From Sphingobacteriales bacterium (GTDB lineage Bacteria; Bacteroidota; Bacteroidia; Sphingobacteriales; Sphingobacteriaceae), in contig JAQBOG010000030.1 of NCBI GenBank assembly GCA_028288165.1, positions 1 to 48,265 of the forward strand: 48,265 bases of DNA, in the 5' to 3' direction. A program made the position numbers and the translations under genes. Under the pieces are notes generated by a model. The model worked only from the letters and a program-made list of their open reading frames with translations, was not told the DNA's origin and searched no databases. Positions within the stretch are counted from its first letter, which is position 1. Every line of letters begins with the position of its first letter. Below are positions 1-7,414 of the stretch, one piece after another.

Positions 1-352
1 TGAAATAATGGATCCATTCAACAAATATTTCCGCAATTTAATAAAAAACTTGTGGGTACACAGTAGGGGTGTAACGGATACCGGCCAATGTGTGTAATGC
101 CTTCGGGCGTATGAGTGTAAAACGGGACTGCATGGAAATAGAAGCAATGCAGAAACCTTTTCGAAAAATCACTGTTGAATACGATAGAGCAACTCATCAT
201 TGAGCCGATAAAATTCTATAAAATCCTAACCATCTTTACTTTTTAATAATGCTCCAAAAACTGGGTAAATAGTCATTTTAAATTGGCTTATTCAATTTTT
301 AATTCAATATTTAATATAGTAATTTTAGTATAAGTACCTCATCCTCTTTGAT
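1..352. other. Intergenic or truncated region, no supported gene
   Basis: No convincing coding region is visible. A 60-codon minus-strand frame at 18-200 has no signal sequence, domain or recognisable motif. The stretch 230-350 is very AT-rich and is probably the leader of the following gene. The window edge may cut a gene that lies to the left. Confidence 0.4.
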
Positions 353-1051
353 ATGGGAAACTTGGAGCACACCTTTGGTGAGAAAAATGAAAAGTTGGAC
401 GAGAAATTACTCCGGGACTGGCAAAACAAATTATTACCATGGATGATTGTGATGCCCACCATATTGATTTCGGTTTTTATATACCTGGCAACTCTTCAAC
501 TAAACAAATTTACTACCGAAATAAATAGGCCGGAGGTTTCAGATTTAGATAAAGTACTTACTTCTCCAAAGGATTCTACGATTTCTTATTCGCTTAAAAG
601 TAACATGAATTACATTAAATGGATCACGCTCGCGAAGATTGAAGAAGATGCCATTAACAAGAGATATAAACAGGGGAGTGTGTTATTAATGTCGAGAATT
701 TACATCAAGTACCTGGGTTTCCTTACGGGGATGATTTTGGCCATTGTAGGCAGCGTTTTCATTATTTCAAAAATTAAGGAAGAGGGAAATGATTTACAAG
801 GAACAATAAGTGAACAGCTTCAATTTAAAATTTTATCATCATCGCCCGGAATTATTTTCGGTTTACTCGGCACTTGTTTGATGCTTTCTGCTATTCTGCA
901 ACATTCGGAAATTAACATTAAAGATATGCCTTTGTATTTAAATCACTATAACATTTTACCCATGGGGGGTAGTGAAGCATCTCCTCAGAAAAAATCAAAA
1001 ATACCGATGGACAGTGTCTATAATGATGATTCTGTGCCGATTAATGAATAG
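353..1051 (+). CDS. Hypothetical membrane protein with three predicted helices
   Basis: A 232-residue protein that I do not recognise. Three hydrophobic stretches are visible, at about residues 27-49, 122-142 and 163-185. The polar segment between helices 1 and 2 is about 70 residues long, and the C-terminal tail of about 45 residues is polar. The N-terminus is charged and has no signal-peptide pattern, so helix 1 is probably a true anchor. Only 21 bases separate its stop from the ATG of the next gene, a secreted HExxH protein, so the two are probably co-transcribed. It might be a membrane partner of that putative peptidase, but this rests on position alone. Confidence 0.6.
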   Translation: MGNLEHTFGEKNEKLDEKLLRDWQNKLLPWMIVMPTILISVFIYLATLQLNKFTTEINRPEVSDLDKVLTSPKDSTISYSLKSNMNYIKWITLAKIEEDAINKRYKQGSVLLMSRIYIKYLGFLTGMILAIVGSVFIISKIKEEGNDLQGTISEQLQFKILSSSPGIIFGLLGTCLMLSAILQHSEINIKDMPLYLNHYNILPMGGSEASPQKKSKIPMDSVYNDDSVPINE

Positions 1052-1072
1052 TTAACGCTAATTTTTTTGATC

Positions 1073-2461
1073 ATGAAAACTTTAATTCGTATCGCTGTTA
1101 CGATAGTAATTAGTTTCTATAGTGCGGGGTTTTTTAAGGCTTCTGCTCAAATGAAAGTTCCGAAAAAAACCTTCATAGGTTTATTGAATCAGGGAAAGTA
1201 CGACGAGGTGTATTTACAGGCCAAGAAGTTAAGAGGAAGTATTTACGGAAAAAACGCCTTGCTTGATTATTTCATAGCCAAATCATTGTGCCTGGATGGA
1301 TATAAAGAAAAGTCGGAAGAGGAGTTTCAAAAGATTTTTAAAAACTATAGATTGTCTGCCAACCAAAAACAATTTTTGAACAAGGAAATTGACAATTGCT
1401 TTTCACCGTCGGTAACCACAACATCTACTCTCACTTCCGCCAGTTTTAATTACTTAAATGATGCCCGGCTTCCGCAAGGGGGCGTTTCGGGGAAAATGGG
1501 TTATGTAATAACTGACTGCTTTAAACCAGACCAATACGCAGATTTTTCAAATGCAAAATCGGACGATGAATTGAACGAAAGATTATTTGGCTTAAATCAA
1601 GCTGCAGCCGCACGTAAAAAACTCGATAGTATTTTGCCTGATGATTACGAAGTTAAAAATGCGGGCCGGTTTATGGTAGTCACCTTGAATCAAAAAAGCA
1701 TTTCTGATAGCCGGGTCGACCAACTTACACAGCGTTTAGAGCGTGTTTTTCAATTTTACGTTTCTTATTATAATCTCCGGTATCCAGATAAGTTATTAAC
1801 TGTTTATCTGCTTCCGAGTAGCTTGGAATTACGGAAGGTGGCAAATATTGTACACGGTATAAAATTGCCTGCCAACAGTTTAGGCTATTCTTGTTTAGCA
1901 GATTTAAGTTTATTAGGAATTTCTACCCCAGAACAACTACTAACCTTGTATCATGAGATATTTCATTTAATTGTTAGAACGGATGTGGGCGATATACCTG
2001 CCTGGCTGGATGAGGGATTGGCTAGTTTATATTCTACCAGCCATTGGGAAAATGGTGTGCTCATAAGCGATAAAGTGATTTGGAGAACTGATATTCTTTT
2101 AAGAGCTAGCAGACAACGCATAGAATCGGTTCATGTGCCCACCATAAAAAGTATGATTAATTACTCCTGGGATAGTTTTGATGGTGTTAAAGCTGATTAT
2201 AAAAATATTTGCCAAGCATCTGTTAACTATTCATTAGCCAATCACTTCCTGATTTACCTTCAAAAAAAAGACAAATTAAAACAGGTTATTAATGCGTATA
2301 AAAACCGTCCGGAAGTAGATTTAGCAGCTAAAGTAGAACCGGCGGATAACTTAAAAATATTTGAAGATACGATGGGCGAAAAAATTTCAGTAACCGAATT
2401 GGCGTTCAAAGATTGGATACAAATCGAATATGGCATTTATTTGAGTTCGGCGAGTTATTAG
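1073..2461 (+). CDS. Secreted HExxH putative zinc metallopeptidase
   Basis: About 462 residues from the ATG at 1073; a TTG two codons upstream is a weaker start. The N-terminus is a signal peptide ending near A-S-A-Q. The region at residues 30-110 is helical and TPR-like. The key motif is H294-E295-I-F-H298 followed by W-L-D-E314-G, the arrangement of gluzincin-type peptidases in which two histidines and a downstream glutamate bind zinc and the first glutamate is catalytic. I infer a periplasmic or surface metalloprotease of the peptidase-MA-like superfamily; the substrate is unknown. It follows a membrane protein by 21 bases. Behind it lies decayed DNA, so it closes its transcription unit. 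Confidence 0.65.
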   Translation: MKTLIRIAVTIVISFYSAGFFKASAQMKVPKKTFIGLLNQGKYDEVYLQAKKLRGSIYGKNALLDYFIAKSLCLDGYKEKSEEEFQKIFKNYRLSANQKQFLNKEIDNCFSPSVTTTSTLTSASFNYLNDARLPQGGVSGKMGYVITDCFKPDQYADFSNAKSDDELNERLFGLNQAAAARKKLDSILPDDYEVKNAGRFMVVTLNQKSISDSRVDQLTQRLERVFQFYVSYYNLRYPDKLLTVYLLPSSLELRKVANIVHGIKLPANSLGYSCLADLSLLGISTPEQLLTLYHEIFHLIVRTDVGDIPAWLDEGLASLYSTSHWENGVLISDKVIWRTDILLRASRQRIESVHVPTIKSMINYSWDSFDGVKADYKNICQASVNYSLANHFLIYLQKKDKLKQVINAYKNRPEVDLAAKVEPADNLKIFEDTMGEKISVTELAFKDWIQIEYGIYLSSASY

Positions 2462-2509
2462 GAAGTGATGATTGACGATGTTTTCTAAAATTTTTTATAC
2501 TTAAATATT

Positions 2510-2705
2510 TTACGGTTCAATAATTGGAATGATAAACCAAAAAGGAGAACCCTTACCAAGTTCACTTTCTACATTTATTCCCCGGCATGTTTTTGGATTA
2601 TTTCTGCGGGAATGTATAAACCTAAACCCCAATTATTATTGTTATCTATTTTCACCTGATAATAGCGGTTGAATAGATGTGGGATTTTTTCGGAGGAGAG
2701 ACCTC
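2510..2705 (-). pseudogene. Decayed histidine kinase C-terminus
   Basis: Read on the minus strand, about 2685 down to 2590 encodes K-I-P-H-L-F-N-R-Y-Y-Q-V-K, then N-W-G-L-G-L-Y-I-P-A-E-I-I-Q-K-H. These are the F-box and G2 box of a HATPase domain. A one-base shift near 2580 then gives I-N-V-E-S-E-L-G-K-G-S-P-F-W-F, the usual end of such kinases, and the stop at 2510-2512. A second frame break lies near 2700. Everything upstream of the F-box is missing and is replaced by the transposase remnant, so an insertion probably truncated the gene and both then decayed. Confidence 0.7.
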
Positions 2706-2794
2706 AATGCAAACACATCATATTAAATCTGACCTTATTTGTGAAATAATATTGTATCTAACCCCTCAGCCCTGCTCCCTAAAAACACCTACCG

Positions 2795-3004
2795 TTAGGA
2801 CACATCTTTTAGGGAATTTTGGAAGAGTTGCCAGCCCTCATGTATTGTGTAAAACTTGGCCAATCCCTTTATTAACACAATCGGCCCGGGCTTTCGTTCC
2901 GATTGCATGCCTTTCCACCCGCCTAACCTGACAATAATCCACGCTGCCCATTTCAAAGTAGTTGGCTTGTTAGGATTTTTCAGCCTGATATTCATTCTTT
3001 TGGA
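2795..3004 (-). mobile_element. IS4/Tn5-type transposase C-terminal remnant
   Basis: The minus strand encodes about 66 residues containing W-A-A-W-I-I-V-R-L-G-G-W-K-G, then K-P-G-P, then I-K-G-L-A-K-F-Y and H-E-G-W. This pattern (RLGG-x-G ... PPG ... RGL ... EGW) is the dimerisation tail of IS4-family, Tn5-like transposases. The frame is stopped immediately upstream of 2995, and no catalytic DDE part is present. It is an immobile relic adjoining the kinase remnant. Terminal inverted repeats were not identified. Confidence 0.65.
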
Positions 3005-3061
3005 TTAGTATTAAAATATACTATTTATCCTATAATATTAGTAGACTATTTATTTAGTATT

Positions 3062-3069
3062 TATATTTG
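3062..3069 (+). promoter_or_regulatory. Bacteroidota -7 box upstream of the FGE gene
   Basis: TATATTTG matches the TAnnTTTG consensus. Transcription would begin near 3075, exactly at the first possible ATG, so translation more likely starts at 3099 or 3108. A clear -33 TTTG element is not visible. Confidence 0.5.
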
Positions 3070-3098
3070 GCCCGATGAAAGGAAAAGAACTTTTTTAT

Positions 3099-4172
3099 AT
3101 GACTCATATGAAACTTATTGTGCCGCTACTACTAAGTGCTATTATTGTGATGATAGGTTCCTGTCAACAGGGAGAAAGTACTGATCATTTCGGAATTACT
3201 AAAACAGCTTCCGCAATTAATAAACCGGTCACAGACAATACACATCCCGGAATGATTTGGATACCGGGTGGAGATTTTGCGCAGGGAGGTGATAATGAAC
3301 AAGCCTCGGAAGATGAATATCCCAAACATCATGTTACATTAAATGGATATTGGATTGACGAAACGGAAGTAACAAACGCTGAATTTGCACGCTTCGTTAA
3401 AGAAACGGGATACATTACGGTGGCTCAAAAAAAACCTGACTGGAATGAAATAAAAAAACAATTGCCTTCCGGAACTCCGAAGCCTGACGATAGTTTGTTA
3501 GTAGCTTCTTCCCTCGTATTTAAGGCGCCTCCTTCAGAAGTTTCCTTAAATGATTATTCCCAGTGGTGGCAGTGGGAAAAAGGCGCTGACTGGAATCACC
3601 CTCAAGGACCCAAGAGTGATATAAAAGGCAAAGATGATTATCCGGTAGTTCAGGTTACATGGATAGATGCCCAGGCTTATGCAAGATGGGCAGGAAAGCG
3701 CTTACCGACAGAAGCAGAATGGGAATTTGCGGCGAGAGGTGGTTTAAAAAATAATATCTATCCATGGGGTAATGAGTCTGTTAACCTGGGGGATCCTAAG
3801 GCCAACTTCTGGCAGGGACATTTCCCTGATAAAAATATTTTACAGGATAAATTTTATCTCTCGGCACCCGTTAAATCTTTTCCAGCAAATGGCTATGGTT
3901 TATACGATATGGCTGGCAATGTTTGGGAATGGTGTGAGGATCTTTATAACATCAACTATTATAAGGAGGTTAAAAATGGTGTCACTAATCCTACAGGACC
4001 ATCAAAGAGCTTTGATCCAGAAGAGCCCAATGCCTCTAAAAGGGTATTGAGGGGAGGATCTTTCTTATGTAATGACACTTATTGTTCGGGCTACCGGGTT
4101 GCGAGGAGGATGAAAAGTTCAGAAGACAGCAGTATGGAACATCTAGGCTTTAGGTGTGTATCAATTAAATAA
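3099..4172 (+). CDS. Lipoprotein formylglycine-generating enzyme (SUMF1/FGE family)
   Basis: FGE oxidises the cysteine of a C-x-P-x-R site in sulfatases to formylglycine, using oxygen and Cu(I). This protein has a lipoprotein signal (M-K-L-I-V-P-L-L-L ... M-I-G-S-C) and an FGE-sulfatase domain from about residue 50 to the end, with W-I-P-G-G-D-F, E-V-T-N-A-E-F, R-L-P-T-E-A-E-W-E-F-A-A-R-G and G-N-V-W-E-W. The near-terminal G-G-S-F-L-C324-N-D-T-Y-C329 keeps the two catalytic cysteines, spaced as in human SUMF1. Non-enzymatic relatives such as GldJ and GldK lack this pair. ATGs at 3075, 3099 and 3108 are in frame. The promoter box argues against 3075, and the purine tract at 3077-3089 favours 3099. 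The likely client is the sulfatase at 12185. A lipobox implies action outside the cytoplasm. Confidence 0.85.
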   Translation: MTHMKLIVPLLLSAIIVMIGSCQQGESTDHFGITKTASAINKPVTDNTHPGMIWIPGGDFAQGGDNEQASEDEYPKHHVTLNGYWIDETEVTNAEFARFVKETGYITVAQKKPDWNEIKKQLPSGTPKPDDSLLVASSLVFKAPPSEVSLNDYSQWWQWEKGADWNHPQGPKSDIKGKDDYPVVQVTWIDAQAYARWAGKRLPTEAEWEFAARGGLKNNIYPWGNESVNLGDPKANFWQGHFPDKNILQDKFYLSAPVKSFPANGYGLYDMAGNVWEWCEDLYNINYYKEVKNGVTNPTGPSKSFDPEEPNASKRVLRGGSFLCNDTYCSGYRVARRMKSSEDSSMEHLGFRCVSIK

Positions 4173-4186
4173 GGGAATCGATCATT

Positions 4187-4396
4187 ATGAAAAACCAAAG
4201 ATATTTTCACTTCATTATTGCACTAATGGCCTTTATCCAAATAAGCATACTTTGGTCATACAAACAAAAGGCTATAGTTAACAAACCTGCACCAACAATT
4301 ACAGTGAAAAGTAAAAAAGTGGCTATGTGTTGCAAATCGGGTATTCCATCCCGATTTGTGATTCCCAAACCTGGGATAGCCACACCAAATAAGTAA
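4187..4396 (+). CDS. Small single-pass protein with a CC...PSR motif
   Basis: A 69-residue protein starting 14 bases after the FGE gene, so almost certainly in its transcript. Residues 8-25 form one hydrophobic helix and the rest is basic and exported or periplasmic. The tail carries C-C-K-S-G-I-P-S-R-F. The P-S-R resembles the end of the C-x-P-S-R sulfatase site, but the cysteine is four residues from the proline instead of two, so it is not a canonical FGE target. Possible roles are a partner of the FGE, a metal (copper) ligand donor or a decoy substrate; none is shown by the sequence. Confidence 0.6.
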   Translation: MKNQRYFHFIIALMAFIQISILWSYKQKAIVNKPAPTITVKSKKVAMCCKSGIPSRFVIPKPGIATPNK

Positions 4397-4550
4397 GGCA
4401 ATTACAGTGTATTTTCACCAGAAGTACGGTGTAAATAAGATATCGTTATTTCCCTTCAACTTTATTTTTGCTCCACTTCCAACTTTTATATGTCATAGCA
4501 ACGGCTACTGATTAGAAGTATCATAATTAATTAAATATCAAATATTACGT

Positions 4551-6992
4551 ATGCGATTCTTGCTTTTACAATTTGTTCTATCACTTTTTACAATCAGCGT
4601 ATTTAGTCAAACGCTTACAGGAACGGTAGTTGATTCCGAAAAGCAACCGATAGAGTTTGCAACCGTTTCTCTTTTAAAACTAACCGACAGTAGCCTGGTG
4701 ACAGGTTCAATTACTGATGTCAAAGGAAAGTTTCAAATAAAGAAAGTTCAGGGCGGAAACTATATTCTGTCTGTTAAGTTCATCGGGTATGCTGCTGTTA
4801 AAGTTCCTGTAAGTATTACAAACCGTGAAAATCTTAATACCGGAACAATAGTCCTGAAATCAAACACGAGGTCTTTAAAGGAAGTCACCGTAACCGGCAG
4901 TAAAACTACTTCGAGTAACAAGATTGACAAGCAGGTTTATAGTGCCGATCAGTTTCAGGCCAGCCAGGGGGGAACCGCTTTGGATGTTATTAAAAACACT
5001 CCTTCTGTTACAGTAAACAGCGAAGGAGAGATAGCTATGCGTGGTTCTACAGGGTTACTGGTGCTTTTAAACGGAAAACCGATACAAGCCGACCCACAGG
5101 AAATTCTGTCTCAACTACCAGCTAACACGATCCAGAATATTGAAATCATTACTTCTCCTTCAGCAAAATACGACGCGGACGGAAAATCGGGAATAATTAA
5201 TATTGTGACTAAAAAAGGTGCGGTCAACGGTTATTCCCTGAGTGTCAATTCACAGGGAGGCCTCCCGTCTGTTCGGTCTTATAATAATTTAAATGCTCCA
5301 CAACGCTATGGTGCAGATGCGACCGCTAATGTCAGAAAGGAAAAATGGGATGTTACCCTATCGGGGAGTTATTTGAGAAACGACCTTGCAGGAAGACGGG
5401 AGGGAGACGTGAATACCACTATCGGCAATATCTATACGGCGTTCCCTTCAGCAGGCGAGCGGAGCTATAAACGATATAATTATACCACAAGGGCATATGT
5501 AAGTTACTCTCCGGATAAGAACAATGTATTTTCAGTGGGTTTTTATAACGGAAGGAGAACACAGTACCGCAGGGCCGATATACTGTACAATAATTCAAAA
5601 ACAGATTTAAGTACCGGAAACACTCTTCAAACATTCAGCTATTTCAATTCAAACGTTGGTAAGAAGCTTGGAGATTTTACGTTGGGAAACCTGGACTATT
5701 CGCATATTTTTTCCAACAAATCTTCGCTTTCATTGTCGGGACTATATGAACGTGGCCGTATTGATGCATTAACCACAAATCTGAACAAAGGATATCCCAA
5801 CCTGAATCAGACTATCCAAAATATTATGAATACGGGAAACAATCCGTTGAATGCCTACCGCATAAAAGCGGATTATTCCCTGAATATCGGAAAGGGAAAA
5901 CTGGAGAATGGTTATCAATACCGTTATCAGGAACAGAACGGAAACTTCTTATATCTGAATCAGGACCTGAACACAGGAGAATTTACAACCGTTCCGGATT
6001 TTAGCAGTACCGCCAACCTTAAAAATGAGATTCATTCTATCTACAGCCAGTATTCCGGCAACGTGAACAAACTGGAATATATCGCCGGTTTACGCTATGA
6101 ATATGCTACAAGGCAATTTAAGGGAAAAGAATCAAGCCCTTATGATCTAACGCTATCGAACCTGTTTCCTTCCGTCAATCTCTTATACACTCTTAAAACT
6201 AACTTAAAACTAAAAGCTGGGTATAGCAAGCGGGTACAAAGGTCTACAAACAACGAATTAAACCCATATCCGGAAAGGGAGCACTCGGAAACATTGGAAC
6301 AAGGAGATCCGAATATACGTCCGGAATTTATAGACCTTTCTGAAGTAGGTTTGATTAAGGAATTTAATAAAGGATCAGCATTTATAACGTTGTATAACCA
6401 GCAAATAACAAATGAGATTAACAGGGTAAACAGCGTTTATAATGACACCATAATAAACAGGATTTATACCAATGCAGGTAACGCAACTTTATGGGGCGCA
6501 GAGATAGGTACTAACCTTAAACTTGCTAAATGGTACCAGTTTTATATGGGGGCGAATGTTTATAATTATTCCCTGAAAGGTTCGTTGTTCAGTAATACCG
6601 TCAAGGTAAATTCATCAAGCTTGGTTTATTCCGTAAATACGAATTCAACCATTGCGCTGGGCAAATCCCTTAGCTTCCAGTGGAACGTGAATTATTTATC
6701 ACAAAGAGTAACCGCACAGGGAAAAGATTCCCGTTTCCTGATCCCAAACTCCTCTCTTAAACAAAATTTTTGGAAAGGCAGGGCATCGGCTACTCTCCAA
6801 TGGCAAAATATGGATTTAGGGCTACTTAATACAAACGAACAACGGATTACTACATATGGAAGTAACTTCTATACAACAACCAATTATATTATGGAAAAAG
6901 ACCTTGTTCTGCTAAATCTAAGCATGAATTTAAACCAACTTACCAGAAAATTAAAGCTTCCAGCAAGCGAGTTTATCGAGAAGGAATTTTAA
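4551..6992 (+). CDS. TonB-dependent receptor-like outer-membrane beta-barrel protein
   Basis: 813 residues. A signal peptide at 1-19 ends at V-F-S-Q. A carboxypeptidase-regulatory-like domain at about 20-100 (G-T-V-V-D-S ... F-I-G-Y-A) is followed by a plug domain at about 125-225 with N-T-P-S-V-T-V-N, M-R-G-S and I-I-N-I-V-T-K-K-G. The remainder is a long alternating-hydrophobicity beta-barrel of the outer-membrane beta-barrel (OMP_b-brl_3) type. It probably imports a ligand or binds a surface compound. It is not a SusC protein: it is shorter and lacks the SusC plug signature. It lies 154 bases after the small FGE-linked protein. It shares an orientation with the SusCD locus but has its own gaps on both sides. 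Confidence 0.8.
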   Translation: MRFLLLQFVLSLFTISVFSQTLTGTVVDSEKQPIEFATVSLLKLTDSSLVTGSITDVKGKFQIKKVQGGNYILSVKFIGYAAVKVPVSITNRENLNTGTIVLKSNTRSLKEVTVTGSKTTSSNKIDKQVYSADQFQASQGGTALDVIKNTPSVTVNSEGEIAMRGSTGLLVLLNGKPIQADPQEILSQLPANTIQNIEIITSPSAKYDADGKSGIINIVTKKGAVNGYSLSVNSQGGLPSVRSYNNLNAPQRYGADATANVRKEKWDVTLSGSYLRNDLAGRREGDVNTTIGNIYTAFPSAGERSYKRYNYTTRAYVSYSPDKNNVFSVGFYNGRRTQYRRADILYNNSKTDLSTGNTLQTFSYFNSNVGKKLGDFTLGNLDYSHIFSNKSSLSLSGLYERGRIDALTTNLNKGYPNLNQTIQNIMNTGNNPLNAYRIKADYSLNIGKGKLENGYQYRYQEQNGNFLYLNQDLNTGEFTTVPDFSSTANLKNEIHSIYSQYSGNVNKLEYIAGLRYEYATRQFKGKESSPYDLTLSNLFPSVNLLYTLKTNLKLKAGYSKRVQRSTNNELNPYPEREHSETLEQGDPNIRPEFIDLSEVGLIKEFNKGSAFITLYNQQITNEINRVNSVYNDTIINRIYTNAGNATLWGAEIGTNLKLAKWYQFYMGANVYNYSLKGSLFSNTVKVNSSSLVYSVNTNSTIALGKSLSFQWNVNYLSQRVTAQGKDSRFLIPNSSLKQNFWKGRASATLQWQNMDLGLLNTNEQRITTYGSNFYTTTNYIMEKDLVLLNLSMNLNQLTRKLKLPASEFIEKEF

Positions 6993-7221
6993 TAACTAGC
7001 ATGGCACAATAGATTGGATTAAAGCTTATTATGAAAGACCCAATCCCGAGTCTACTTCAATCTTAAGTAAAATAAGTTAATTAAGAACTTTGTAGTAACC
7101 CTATAAATATAATTAAAATAGAATAGCGAATCATTTAAATCTGATAATCAGGTGTTTAGATAATAAATTAATATTAGCTGGTAAATATTCTATATAGTCT
7201 ACCTATTTTGTAGTTATTTGT

Positions 7222-7229
7222 TATATTTG
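7222..7229 (+). promoter_or_regulatory. Probable -7 box of the SusC transcript
   Basis: TATATTTG fits TAnnTTTG. It would give a leader of about 185 bases before the SusC start. TTTG at 7207-7210 is too close for a standard -33 element, so the upstream element is uncertain. Confidence 0.4.
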
Positions 7230-7318
7230 TCCCGTTAGCAAATAATTATTTCGTTCATGGTCATAAATAAGAAAGAGGAATTTAGGGAGAGTTTTACAAA
7301 ATAATTGAAGAGTAAAAA

Positions 7319-7388
7319 GGGGAAATGCTAAGAGCATTCCCCCAGGAAAATTTAAAAACAGGCTTCAATTGGCGTTGGGCACCTGTTT
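7319..7388 (+). promoter_or_regulatory. Two hairpins in the susC leader
   Basis: GGGGAAATGCT (7319-7329) pairs with AGCATTCCCC (7333-7342), leaving one bulged A. AAACAGG (7356-7362) pairs with CCTGTTT (7382-7388). The second stem ends 26 bases before the SusC ATG. No T-tract follows either stem, so they are more likely leader RNA structure than terminators. A regulatory role is inference. Confidence 0.35.
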
Positions 7389-7414
7389 AATCGATAATTA
7401 ACCCATATAAAAGT

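Noticed and set aside
2677..2931. 84-codon plus-strand frame
   Set aside because: It runs antisense to the transposase and kinase remnants, and its sequence has no protein-like pattern.
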